Shown piece by piece: positions 1 to 7,858 of a stretch of 64,000 nt of DNA. The notes beneath the pieces were generated by a model. It was not told where the DNA came from, made no database searches, and worked only from the letters and a program-made list of their open reading frames with translations. Position 1 is the stretch's first letter, and every line of letters begins with the position of its first letter. The translations under genes were made by a program, and so were the position numbers. Location of the stretch: assembly GCF_947497045.1 (NCBI RefSeq), contig NZ_CANMEU010000003.1, positions 480,131-544,130 on the forward strand, given 5' to 3'. Source of the DNA: an uncultured Tateyamaria sp. (GTDB lineage Bacteria; Pseudomonadota; Alphaproteobacteria; Rhodobacterales; Rhodobacteraceae).

Positions 1-147
1 CCCGTGCAGCATCAGTCGGTTATCGCAGCATGAGGCAACAGAACCGGACGCAGGTCAACGGTGTCCTTACAAATTTTATTGCACGTTTGCGACATTTACA
101 TGGTCCGTAGGCGACATGTCTGGACGAACGGCACCGCCTGGTGACAG

Positions 148-939
148 CTAAAGCCGCCCTTTCTGGCGCACCGCGGATGGGGTCATTCCGGTATGTTGCT
201 GCATGAACCGGGTGAAATAGGCTGCCGATCCAAAGCCCAGATGCCGCGCCACATCCTGAATGGCACCGTCGCTTTCGATCAATCCGATCCGTGCGGCATA
301 AAGTACACGTTCGGTCAAAAGATCCGCCGCCGTGCGCCCTGTGGCGGCCTTGCAGGCGCGGGTCAGGTGCGTTGGGGTCACGTTCAACGCCTCCGCATGG
401 TCGGCCATGGTCAGACCCAAGGCATGGTGGCGCGCAATGCGGTCACAAAAGGCCGCACTCAATCGGGCAGCAGCGTTCATCGGCAAGGGCAGGTGATCGG
501 GTATCGCGATCTGGCGGCGCAACCAGACTGAAATCAGGGCTGCATGCCCATCAAGCGCATCCTGCGTCAGCGGGCGCGGTGTGGTGACTTCGCGATGTGC
601 GGCCTCAAACAACGCGGTCATGTCCGAAATCGCGGCTACATCGCGGATGCGCAACTGCCGGGGTCCTTCGGGCAGGCGCACGTCGCTGCCATCGGGGATC
701 AGGGCAATCATACCCGCCCCCTGGCGGCCCAGTTCAAGCGAGAACAGCGTGTGCGGCGGGATCGACATGGCATTGTGCGTGCCCACCCCGCGTCGTGTGC
801 CATTCAGCAGCATCCGCCCCTGACCGCGCGTGATCCAGATGATCAGATGCTCGGGGCGATCATGGACCTGGGACAGCCGCCAGTCCTGTGGACCGGTCAG
901 CTGGCCAAGAGTCGCGATCCTGATCGGGGCAAGGGACAT
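148..939 (-). CDS. AraC-family transcriptional regulator
   Basis: A predicted cytoplasmic one-component DNA-binding regulator of 263 residues. The last 85 or so residues carry the two helix-turn-helix units of the AraC/XylS family: a first helix region around LNVTPTHLTRACKAATG and the family signature ending FGSAAYFTRFMQQHTGMTPS. The N-terminal 150 residues look like a cupin-type sensor domain (HLIIWITRGQGRMLLNG, then SIPPHTLFSLELGRQ). The ATG at 939 gives a normal family length. It is transcribed in the same direction as miaA, 78 bases downstream of it. No target gene is evident, because the window ends 147 bases past its stop. The family call is firm; the effector and regulon are unknown. 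Confidence 0.9.
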   Translation of the reverse strand: MSLAPIRIATLGQLTGPQDWRLSQVHDRPEHLIIWITRGQGRMLLNGTRRGVGTHNAMSIPPHTLFSLELGRQGAGMIALIPDGSDVRLPEGPRQLRIRDVAAISDMTALFEAAHREVTTPRPLTQDALDGHAALISVWLRRQIAIPDHLPLPMNAAARLSAAFCDRIARHHALGLTMADHAEALNVTPTHLTRACKAATGRTAADLLTERVLYAARIGLIESDGAIQDVARHLGFGSAAYFTRFMQQHTGMTPSAVRQKGRL

Positions 940-1017
940 CTGACCTGCACGTTTGTTCGAAACTGTAAATTTCCAACATGGATGACATGATTAATCCGGC
1001 AAAAAAAGGGAAAAAGG

Positions 1018-1899
1018 TCAAAAACGCGCGAGTTGCTCTGCATCAATCCACTGCCAGTCCGCCATGCGGGCGCGAAACCATGTGCGCTGGCGCTTGGCAT
1101 AGCGGCGCGTTGCGATTGTGGCGCTTTCAACGGCCTGGGCGTGGGTCATTGTGCCCTCCAGCACGCCCATCGCCTCGCGCACCCCGATAGCGCGGCAGGC
1201 GGGCAGGGTAGGATCATACCGGGCACGCATGGTGCGGGCTTCCTCAAGCCCGCCCTCGCGCAACATCTGATCAAAGCGTGTTTCGATCCGTGGGGTCAGC
1301 CAGGCCTTGGGGCTGTCCAGAACGATCCCTGTATAGCCCCCTTTGGCCAAGAGCGGTGGGGCGGTGTCATCCTGCCACGCCGCAAGCCCACGCCCTGTGG
1401 TGGTCTGCACCTCCCAGGCACGCTGCACACGGGCGCGGTTTGCGGTGTCGATGCGCGCGACCGTGTCGGGATCGAGTGCGGCCAGCATATCGCCCGCTTC
1501 CATCGCGTCGCCACTGGCGCGCACAGCGGGTGGGGTTTCGGGTATCTCAGCCAACCCTTCGGTGAGCGCGGCGAAATACAGCCCCGTCCCTCCGACGATG
1601 ATCGGGCGCGGTCCGGCCAGCAACGGCGCGACCTCGCGCAGCCAATGCCCGGTGGAGTAGGGGGTGTCATAGGCGACATGCCCATAAAGGCGATGCGGGG
1701 CGCGACCCTCTTCCTCGGGCGAGGGGCGTGCGGTGATCACGCGCCAGCAGTCATAAACCTGACTGGCATCCGCGTTCACGACGACCCCGCCCTGCGCCTC
1801 GGCAATGGCCAGCGCAAGCGCCGATTTGCCCGATGCGGTCGGCCCTGCAATCAGAACGGGCAGTACGGGGTCCAGTCTGGCAATAAGGTCGGTGATCAC
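1018..1899 (-). CDS. miaA: tRNA dimethylallyltransferase MiaA
   Basis: Transfers a dimethylallyl group to adenosine 37 of tRNAs reading UNN codons, the first step towards ms2i6A. The P-loop GPTASGKS lies at residues 19-26, followed by the family region NADASQVYD and the glycine-rich [14 protein letters not shown] near residue 100. The length of 293 residues is within the family range, slightly short. It is divergent from pyrH with 72 bases between the two start codons, so the shared upstream space must hold both promoters. Nothing is missing from the catalytic core that I can see. Confidence 0.95.
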   Translation of the reverse strand: MITDLIARLDPVLPVLIAGPTASGKSALALAIAEAQGGVVVNADASQVYDCWRVITARPSPEEEGRAPHRLYGHVAYDTPYSTGHWLREVAPLLAGPRPIIVGGTGLYFAALTEGLAEIPETPPAVRASGDAMEAGDMLAALDPDTVARIDTANRARVQRAWEVQTTTGRGLAAWQDDTAPPLLAKGGYTGIVLDSPKAWLTPRIETRFDQMLREGGLEEARTMRARYDPTLPACRAIGVREAMGVLEGTMTHAQAVESATIATRRYAKRQRTWFRARMADWQWIDAEQLARF

Positions 1900-1971
1900 G
1901 CGGCGTCTTCCATTGAAAGCCTGATGCTTTTAGGACAGGTTGCGCGCAAATTGAAAGAGCGGGGGCATGCC

Positions 1972-2703
1972 ATGACCGAGACCGATTCTGGAACGACCTA
2001 CAAACGGGTCATGTTGAAAATTTCGGGCGAGGCGCTGATGGGCGATCAGGGCTATGGGTTGCACCCCCCGACGGTCGAGCGGATCGCCAAAGAGGTCAAG
2101 GCAGTCCACGACATGGGGGTCGAGATCTGCATGGTGATTGGGGGCGGCAACGTCTTTCGCGGCCTGCAAGGGTCGGCCCAGGGGATGGAGCGGACCACCG
2201 CCGATTACATGGGGATGCTGGCGACAGTGATGAATGCGCTGGCGATGCAATCCGCGCTCGAAGGGCTTGGGGTGTTCACGCGGGTCATCAGCGCGATCAC
2301 CATGAACGAAGTGGCCGAACCCTATATCCGCCGCCGCGCCGTGCGTCACCTCGAGAAAAAGCGGGTCTGCATCTTTGCCGCCGGGACGGGCAACCCGTAT
2401 TTTACCACCGACACGGCTGCGACCCTGCGCGCCAACGAGATGTCATGTGCTGCGATCTTCATGGGCAAGAACGGCGTCGACGGGGTCTATGACAAGGACC
2501 CGGCCAAACATGATGATGCGGTGCGCTATGACACGGTCACCTATGACGAGGTGCTGGCCAAGCGCCTCGGGGTGATGGACGCCAGTGCGATTGCGCTGGC
2601 GCGCGACAACAACCTTCCGCTCTATGTCTTTCCGCTGGACACACCCGGCGGGTTCAAGGAAATCCTGGAAGGCCGCGGCACCTTTACCAAGGTTCAGGGC
2701 TAG
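1972..2703 (+). CDS. pyrH: UMP kinase PyrH
   Basis: Phosphorylates UMP to UDP with ATP in the cytoplasm and starts the envelope/translation gene run. The amino-acid-kinase fold is recognised from KISGEALMG at residues 16-24, GGGNVFRG near 57 and the nucleotide region [13 protein letters not shown]. From the ATG at 1972 it is 243 residues, normal for bacterial PyrH. The open frame extends about 940 bases further upstream, but that part is antisense to miaA and does not look like UMP kinase, so the internal ATG is chosen. frr follows after 89 bases, as in most proteobacteria. Confidence 0.96.
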   Translation: MTETDSGTTYKRVMLKISGEALMGDQGYGLHPPTVERIAKEVKAVHDMGVEICMVIGGGNVFRGLQGSAQGMERTTADYMGMLATVMNALAMQSALEGLGVFTRVISAITMNEVAEPYIRRRAVRHLEKKRVCIFAAGTGNPYFTTDTAATLRANEMSCAAIFMGKNGVDGVYDKDPAKHDDAVRYDTVTYDEVLAKRLGVMDASAIALARDNNLPLYVFPLDTPGGFKEILEGRGTFTKVQG

Positions 2704-2792
2704 GCGGCACTTCTGCTGGCCATATGCCCAAATCATGGCCTATATCGGTATCCAACGCGGCCAACAGGGCCCAAGAAACGACGGGGAACGCG

Positions 2793-3356
2793 ATGTCCGA
2801 AGACTTCATGCTTGACACAGACGACCTTGAGCGCCGGATGGACGGTGCCATGGCGAACCTGAAAACCGAATTTGCATCATTGCGCACAGGCCGTGCCTCG
2901 GCCTCGATGCTTGAACCCGTGATGGTGGATGCGTACGGGTCGATGACCCCGATCAATCAGGTCGGCACCGTGAACGTGCCCGAACCGCGGATGGTCACCA
3001 TCAACGTCTGGGACAAGGGCCTTGTGGGCAAGGTCGAAAAGGCGATCCGCGAAAGTGGGCTGGGGATCAATCCGCAGCTCAATGGCACCATCATAATGTT
3101 GCCGATCCCCGAACTTAACGAAGAACGCCGCCGCGAGTTGACCAAGGTGGCGGGCAGCTATGCCGAAAACGCCCGCGTATCGGTGCGCAATCTACGACGG
3201 GACGGGATGGATCAGATCAAGAAGGCCAAGGCCGATGGCATGTCCGAGGATGATGAAAAGCTGTGGCAGGGCGAAATGCAGGACATGACCGACAAGTATA
3301 TCAAGGCCATAGATGCGGCCCTTGAGACAAAACAAGCCGAGATCATGCAGGTTTAA
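2793..3356 (+). CDS. frr: Ribosome recycling factor
   Basis: Splits post-termination ribosomes together with EF-G. The protein is 187 residues from the ATG at 2793 and shows typical RRF sequence: [20 protein letters not shown], then PLNQ-like [19 protein letters not shown], and the C-terminal helix-rich part with [20 protein letters not shown]. An earlier in-frame ATG at 2724 would add 23 residues not seen in the family. A two-step hairpin follows the stop, before uppS. Confidence 0.96.
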   Translation: MSEDFMLDTDDLERRMDGAMANLKTEFASLRTGRASASMLEPVMVDAYGSMTPINQVGTVNVPEPRMVTINVWDKGLVGKVEKAIRESGLGINPQLNGTIIMLPIPELNEERRRELTKVAGSYAENARVSVRNLRRDGMDQIKKAKADGMSEDDEKLWQGEMQDMTDKYIKAIDAALETKQAEIMQV

Positions 3357-3396
3357 AAGGCCAATTTGAAAAGGGCCGGGGGACCTTTTCGGCCTT
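3357..3396 (+). terminator. Two-step hairpin after frr (attenuator or weak terminator)
   Basis: An outer stem AAGGCC (3357-3362) with GGCCTT (3391-3396) encloses an inner stem AAAAGG (3369-3374) with CCTTTT (3384-3389) and a 9-base loop. It begins at the frr stop. No long U-run follows, so it may be an attenuator or a processing site rather than a strong terminator. It lies inside the longest reading frame of uppS, which bears on the start of that gene. Confidence 0.45.
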
Positions 3397-4202
3397 CTAA
3401 AGGGCGGAGCCCCGGACAAAAGGGCGGCCACGCAGCACAACCGCGACCTATCGTTTTCGCAAATCAACTCAGGAACCGTCACATCTCAAACCCCGCACAT
3501 ACCGGCCCACGCCATGTCGCGATTATCATGGACGGCAATGGGCGTTGGGCCACACAGCGTGGACGCCCCCGGCTGTTCGGCCATCATGCGGGTGCGCGCC
3601 GGGTGCGCGAAATCGTAGAAACCTGCCCCGATATCGGCGTCGAATACCTGACCATCTTTGCCTTCTCGACCGAGAACTGGAAACGCACCCAGGTCGAGGT
3701 TGCGGGGCTGATGAGCCTGTTTCGCCGCTACATCACCAAAGAGGCCCGCGCGCTTAGCGCGTTTGGCGTGCGGGTGCGGTTTATCGGGGATCGGGTGCGT
3801 CTGGATCCCAAACTGGTCAACCTGATGGACGAGCTGGAATTGCTGACCTCGCAAAACACCAAAGTGCACCTGACCATTGCATTGAATTACGGCGGGCGGG
3901 ATGAGGTGGCCCGCGCCACCAAAAGACTGGCCGCGGATGTGGCCGCCGGGCGTTTGCATCCCGAAAACGTAGATGAAGAAACGCTGCCAAAGTACCTTGA
4001 TACCTACGTTTTGCCTGATCCCGATCTGGTGATCCGCACCAGTGGAGAGGCGCGGATTTCGAACTTTCTGCTCTGGCAGTCGGCCTATGCGGAATATGAA
4101 TTCATCGACACGTTGTGGCCGGATTTCGCGCGGGCCGAGTTCACCGCCTTATGCGCCAATTACGGTGGCCGCGAGCGCCGCTTTGGCGGGGTCAAGGCAT
4201 GA
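3366..4202 (+). CDS. uppS: Isoprenyl transferase (undecaprenyl diphosphate synthase)
   Basis: Condenses isopentenyl diphosphate onto farnesyl diphosphate to make the C55 carrier lipid precursor for peptidoglycan and LPS. The family core begins at HVAIIMDGNGRWA (catalytic Asp), continues with YLTIFAFSTENWKR, and ends with LVIRTSGEARISNFLLWQ and the Y-E-F substrate region. The coordinates given use the TTG at 3366, the only canonical start upstream of the core, but it lies inside the frr hairpin and would add over 40 residues unlike the family. A better positioned start may be the ATC at 3483, eight bases after an AGGA at 3471-3474. The stop overlaps the cdsA start as ATGA. Confidence 0.93.
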   Translation: MKRAGGPFRPSKGRSPGQKGGHAAQPRPIVFANQLRNRHISNPAHTGPRHVAIIMDGNGRWATQRGRPRLFGHHAGARRVREIVETCPDIGVEYLTIFAFSTENWKRTQVEVAGLMSLFRRYITKEARALSAFGVRVRFIGDRVRLDPKLVNLMDELELLTSQNTKVHLTIALNYGGRDEVARATKRLAADVAAGRLHPENVDEETLPKYLDTYVLPDPDLVIRTSGEARISNFLLWQSAYAEYEFIDTLWPDFARAEFTALCANYGGRERRFGGVKA

Positions 4203-4984
4203 GCGAGAAGTGGTCTGATCTGGCGGTGCGCATGGGGTCCGGCCTTGTCATGGTGCTGATTGGCATTTGGGGCATCTGGGTGGGCGGCGACGTCTTTCAC
4301 GTGCTTGTGGCCGCTATTTGCGGTCTGATGGTGTGGGAGCTGGTGCGCATGATCGCCCCGACCAGCGTAGGGAGCGCGGTGCAGTTGGGCGGTGTGGCGG
4401 CGATTGCGGTTCTGCTGGCAGTCTATCTGCCGACCGGCTTTGCGCTGCCCTTGTTGCTGGCCCCGGCGATGGTGGGCTTTGGCCAACTCGACAAGAACCG
4501 CGTGACCTACATGACCTTTACCGTGCTCGTGCTGATGGCAGGCTTTGGGATGATGAACGTGCGCGACGATCTGGGCTTTGGCTGGATGGTGTGGCTGGTT
4601 CTGGTGGTCGTGATCACGGATGTGGTGGGCTATTTCGCAGGGCGTTTGATCGGCGGACCGAAATTCTGGCCGCGCGTCAGCCCCAAGAAGACATGGGCCG
4701 GGACGGTCGCAGGCTGGATCGGAGCAGGAGTGGTTGGTGCTGTCTTTGCGATCAATACGGATGCCACATTGCAATTGATCGGCGTGTCCATCGCCGTGTC
4801 GATGGCCAGCCAGATGGGCGATATCGCCGAAAGCGCGATCAAGCGGCGCATGGGGGTCAAGGATTCCTCGGCCCTGATCCCGGGCCACGGCGGTGTGCTT
4901 GATCGGTTCGACGGGATGCTGGGCGCATCGGTGTTTTTGCTGATGCTGGGTCAGGTCGCCGGATTTCCGGGCGGCGTGCTGTGA
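4199..4984 (+). CDS. cdsA: Phosphatidate cytidylyltransferase
   Basis: Makes CDP-diacylglycerol from phosphatidate and CTP in the inner membrane, the branch point of phospholipid synthesis. It is a 261-residue polytopic protein with about seven hydrophobic segments. The C-terminal signature is complete: S-x3-RR near SAIKRRMGVKD, then PGHGGVLDRFDGM. SPKKTWAG precedes it. Its ATG overlaps the uppS stop by four bases and its stop overlaps the dxr GTG by four bases, so all three genes are probably translationally coupled. Confidence 0.95.
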   Translation: MSEKWSDLAVRMGSGLVMVLIGIWGIWVGGDVFHVLVAAICGLMVWELVRMIAPTSVGSAVQLGGVAAIAVLLAVYLPTGFALPLLLAPAMVGFGQLDKNRVTYMTFTVLVLMAGFGMMNVRDDLGFGWMVWLVLVVVITDVVGYFAGRLIGGPKFWPRVSPKKTWAGTVAGWIGAGVVGAVFAINTDATLQLIGVSIAVSMASQMGDIAESAIKRRMGVKDSSALIPGHGGVLDRFDGMLGASVFLLMLGQVAGFPGGVL

Positions 4985-6150
4985 GCCGACGCATTTCAAT
5001 ATTGGGCGCGACCGGGTCGATCGGGCAAAACACCATTGATCTGATCGCGCGCTATCCGGATGCCTACAACGTCGTCGCGTTGACCGGGGCGTCAAATATC
5101 ACGCAACTTGCAAGTGATGCCAAACGGTTACGAGCCGATATTGCTGTGACAGCGGATGAAACGCGCCTTGAGGATTTGCGCGACGCCTTGCATGGCTCGG
5201 GGATCGAGGCGGCCGCCGGACCTGCCGCGTTGAACGAGGCGGCGAGCCGCCCTGCGGATTGGGTGATGTCGGCTATCGTGGGGGCTGCGGGCCTCGCGCC
5301 GGGAATGCGCGCGCTCGAACAGGGGGCGACGCTGGCGCTCGCCAACAAGGAAACGCTGGTCTGTGCCGGGTCGCTGATCCTTGAGACGGCCAAGCGCCAC
5401 GATGCGCGCCTGCTGCCTGTGGACAGCGAGCATTCGGCAGTGTTTCAGGCGCTGGTTGGCGAAGAGATGAGCGCGGTGGAGCGTATCGTGATCACCGCCT
5501 CGGGCGGGGCCTTCCGCGACTGGCCGCTGGAACAATTGGCCACGGCGACGCTTGCCGAAGCCTCGGCGCATCCCAACTGGGACATGGGTCAGCGGATTAC
5601 CATTGACAGTGCATCCATGTTCAACAAGGCGCTGGAACTCATTGAAACGCGGGAATATTTTGGTGTCTCGCCTGAACAGATCGAAGTGCTGGTGCACCCA
5701 GAATCCATGATCCACGCGATGGTCGGGTTTCGCGACGGGGCACTCATGGCCCATGTCGGCCCGCCCGATATGCGCCACGCCATCGGCTATGCCCTGCATT
5801 GGCCCGTGCGCCGCGCTCTCCCGGTCGAGCGGCTTGATCTGGCCGCCATTGGCCAACTTACCTTCCGCGCGCCGGACGAGGTGCGCTGGCCTGCCCTGCG
5901 CCTTGCGCGCGAAGTGATGGATCGGCGGGGGCTGTCGGGGGCTGTGTTCAATGCCGCCAAGGAAACCGCGCTCGATGGCTTTATCGCCGGGCATCTGGGC
6001 TTCACAAAGATGGCCGAGATTGTCCAGGAGGTGCTCGAAACCACTGATCCCAGTCATATTGATGCCGCAATGACCCTTGATAATGTGCTGCATGTTGACC
6101 ACATCGCCAGACAGGCCACACGCAGCCTGATCGAGCAAAAAACAGGATAA
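4981..6150 (+). CDS. dxr: 1-deoxy-D-xylulose 5-phosphate reductoisomerase
   Basis: Second step of the MEP pathway: converts DXP to MEP with NADPH, feeding the isoprenoids that UppS uses. The NADPH site GATGSIGQNTIDLI is at residues 8-21. ALANKETLVCAG, DSEHSAVFQ (metal ligands Asp and Glu), SGGAFRDW and HPNWDMGQRITIDSASMFNK follow in the normal order. The length of 389 residues is typical. It starts with GTG, overlapping cdsA by four bases, and rseP follows after four bases. Confidence 0.96.
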   Translation: MSRRISILGATGSIGQNTIDLIARYPDAYNVVALTGASNITQLASDAKRLRADIAVTADETRLEDLRDALHGSGIEAAAGPAALNEAASRPADWVMSAIVGAAGLAPGMRALEQGATLALANKETLVCAGSLILETAKRHDARLLPVDSEHSAVFQALVGEEMSAVERIVITASGGAFRDWPLEQLATATLAEASAHPNWDMGQRITIDSASMFNKALELIETREYFGVSPEQIEVLVHPESMIHAMVGFRDGALMAHVGPPDMRHAIGYALHWPVRRALPVERLDLAAIGQLTFRAPDEVRWPALRLAREVMDRRGLSGAVFNAAKETALDGFIAGHLGFTKMAEIVQEVLETTDPSHIDAAMTLDNVLHVDHIARQATRSLIEQKTG

Positions 6151-6154
6151 CACC

Positions 6155-7504
6155 TTGGACATTTCGGCCCTGATCCCCGCCTTTGGTGGTTTCGCATGGA
6201 CTATTTTCTTTTTTGTCGTCGCTCTTAGCGTGATTGTGGCGATCCATGAATATGGGCACTACATTGTGGGCCGCTGGTCCGGCATTCAGGCGGATGTGTT
6301 TTCCATTGGCTTTGGTCCCGTGCTGTGGAGCCGGATGGACAAGCATGGCACCCGCTGGCAGATCGCGGCCTTGCCCTTTGGCGGATACGTGAAGTTTGCA
6401 GGGGATGCGAACGCGGCCTCGGGCAAGGACGAAGCGGCGATGGCCGACGTCCAGTCTGATCCCGTCGCCTTGCGCCGCACCATGCACGGGGCGCCCCTGT
6501 GGGCGCGGGCCGCGACGGTTGCGGCGGGTCCTGTGTTCAACTTTGCCCTCTCGATCATGGTGTTTGCCATCGTGGGCTATTCAAACGGCGTGGTCCGCGA
6601 CCCTTTGACGGTGGGTGAACTGCGTCCGCTGCCGACGCAGACGCAGGATTTGCAATCGGGTGACGTGGTGCTGGAAGTGAACGGTGCGGCCCTGCCAAGC
6701 CTGACCGACCCCACCTACGGCACGTTCGTCGACACATTGCCGCTGACCGAGAACCTGACTTACACGGTCGAGCGGGACGGGGAGCGGCTGGTTGTGGATG
6801 GCCCCCATTTGCGTCCGCCTTTTGTGCAAGGCGTCAGCCCGCAAAGTGCTGCGGTGGCCGCCGATATCGAGCGGGGCGATGTCATCACCGCCGTGGATGG
6901 CACTCCCATCTTTACCTTCACCGAAATCAAGAATGCGGTCGAAGGGTCCGATGGGCGCAGCCTTGACCTGACCGTGTGGCGTAACGGGGCCGAGCTGCAA
7001 AAGGTGCTGACCCCCAAACGCGTGGACGAGCCGCAGCCCGATGGTGGTTTCGCCACGCAATGGCGGATCGGGATCGCAAGCGGTAGCGCGTTTGAGCCTG
7101 CCACGCAGTCCCCCGGTATCGGGGCGGCGATCACCGGCGGGGTGGCGCAGACCTGGGCGATCATCAACGGCTCAATCTCGGGGCTAGGCCACATGATCAC
7201 GGGCGCGATCAGCACCTGTAACCTCTCGGGGCCTATTGGTATCGCGCAGGTGTCGGGCACGATGGCCAGTCAGGGCGCGCAGAGTTTCATCTGGTTCATT
7301 GCGGTGCTGTCCACCGCCGTGGGCCTGCTGAACCTGTTCCCGATCCCGGCGCTGGATGGGGGGCATCTGGTCTTTTACGCCTATGAGGCGGTGACGGGCA
7401 AAGCACCCAGTGACCGGGCCTTGCAGATCCTGATGGGGGTGGGGCTGACGCTGGTTCTGTCGCTGATGGTATTCGCGCTCGGCAATGATTTATTCTGCCC
7501 GTAA
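6155..7504 (+). CDS. rseP: RIP zinc metalloprotease RseP
   Basis: A site-2 intramembrane protease in the inner membrane. The HEYGH zinc motif is at residues 31-35 in the first transmembrane helix, and the third ligand lies in NLFPIPALDGGHL near residue 390. Two PDZ-like regions lie between (about residues 125-290; ERGDVITAVDGTP is clear in the second). It starts with TTG at 6155, four bases after dxr; this gives an N-terminus that fits the first helix. In gammaproteobacteria RseP cleaves RseA and remnant signal peptides; the substrate here is unknown. Confidence 0.93.
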   Translation: MDISALIPAFGGFAWTIFFFVVALSVIVAIHEYGHYIVGRWSGIQADVFSIGFGPVLWSRMDKHGTRWQIAALPFGGYVKFAGDANAASGKDEAAMADVQSDPVALRRTMHGAPLWARAATVAAGPVFNFALSIMVFAIVGYSNGVVRDPLTVGELRPLPTQTQDLQSGDVVLEVNGAALPSLTDPTYGTFVDTLPLTENLTYTVERDGERLVVDGPHLRPPFVQGVSPQSAAVAADIERGDVITAVDGTPIFTFTEIKNAVEGSDGRSLDLTVWRNGAELQKVLTPKRVDEPQPDGGFATQWRIGIASGSAFEPATQSPGIGAAITGGVAQTWAIINGSISGLGHMITGAISTCNLSGPIGIAQVSGTMASQGAQSFIWFIAVLSTAVGLLNLFPIPALDGGHLVFYAYEAVTGKAPSDRALQILMGVGLTLVLSLMVFALGNDLFCP

Positions 7505-7601
7505 TTGGCGGTAGGGCGCAGATGCCCAATTCTTGCCACATTTGATCCGCAGTCCGGCCGTATTCGGCCCGCATATCATGTGGAACTGAAAGGATGCTGT
7601 C

Positions 7602-7727
7602 ATGCAAACACTTCAAAGCGGATATCGCGGCCTGAGCCTTTTGATGATGCTCAACTGGGATCGCGCGCTCTATGGGTGCACCATTGCAGTCGCGCTGGTG
7701 GCTGGTGCGTGGCTTGGCACGCTCTGA
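7602..7727 (+). CDS. Small single-pass membrane protein, 41 residues, unknown function
   Basis: An ATG-started frame between rseP and bamA. An AAAGGA sequence stands 7 bases upstream of the ATG. The product begins MQTLQSGYRGLSLLMMLNWD and then has one hydrophobic stretch (about residues 24-41, CTIAVALVAGAWLGTL) running to the stop. A short amphipathic N-terminus followed by a single transmembrane helix is a plausible membrane micropeptide. I believe similar short proteins occur near this cluster in related bacteria, but I cannot check it here. Function unknown. Confidence 0.55.
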   Translation: MQTLQSGYRGLSLLMMLNWDRALYGCTIAVALVAGAWLGTL

Positions 7728-7768
7728 GCAACTGATTTTCACATGCCCGGAAAAACCATCGACCTGCG

Positions 7769-7785
7769 CCCGCGGCGCGGGTTTT
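7769..7785 (+). terminator. Possible rho-independent terminator upstream of bamA
   Basis: A short GC stem CCCGC (7769-7773) and GCGGG (7777-7781) with a 3-base loop is followed by TTTTGTT. It lies after the 41-residue peptide gene and just before a promoter-like sequence. The stem is only five pairs, so termination would be partial at best. Confidence 0.35.
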
Positions 7786-7792
7786 GTTGGTT

Positions 7793-7821
7793 TTGACAAG
7801 CCTTCGCATTCCCGTTACTCA
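7793..7821 (+). promoter_or_regulatory. Candidate sigma-70 type promoter for bamA
   Basis: TTGACA at 7793-7798 is followed after 17 bases by TACTCA at 7816-7821. The -35 matches the consensus and the spacing is ideal; the -10 is weak. It stands 38 bases before the first bamA ATG and after a terminator-like hairpin, which would let bamA-skp-fabZ-lpx be transcribed separately from the upstream genes. Confidence 0.45.
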
Positions 7822-7858
7822 CTTCGGCATAGTATGTCTGAATACGTGGGGTACAACC

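Noticed and set aside
1..147. 3' end of an upstream gene
   Set aside because: No frame reads convincingly to the left edge, so nothing is annotated there.
1033..1971. Long N-terminal extension of the pyrH frame
   Set aside because: It is antisense to miaA through its whole length and has no similarity to UMP kinase; the ATG at 1972 gives the normal protein.
1905..1971. Promoter of pyrH with TTGAAA at 1913-1918
   Set aside because: No acceptable -10 box at 16-18 bases distance was found.
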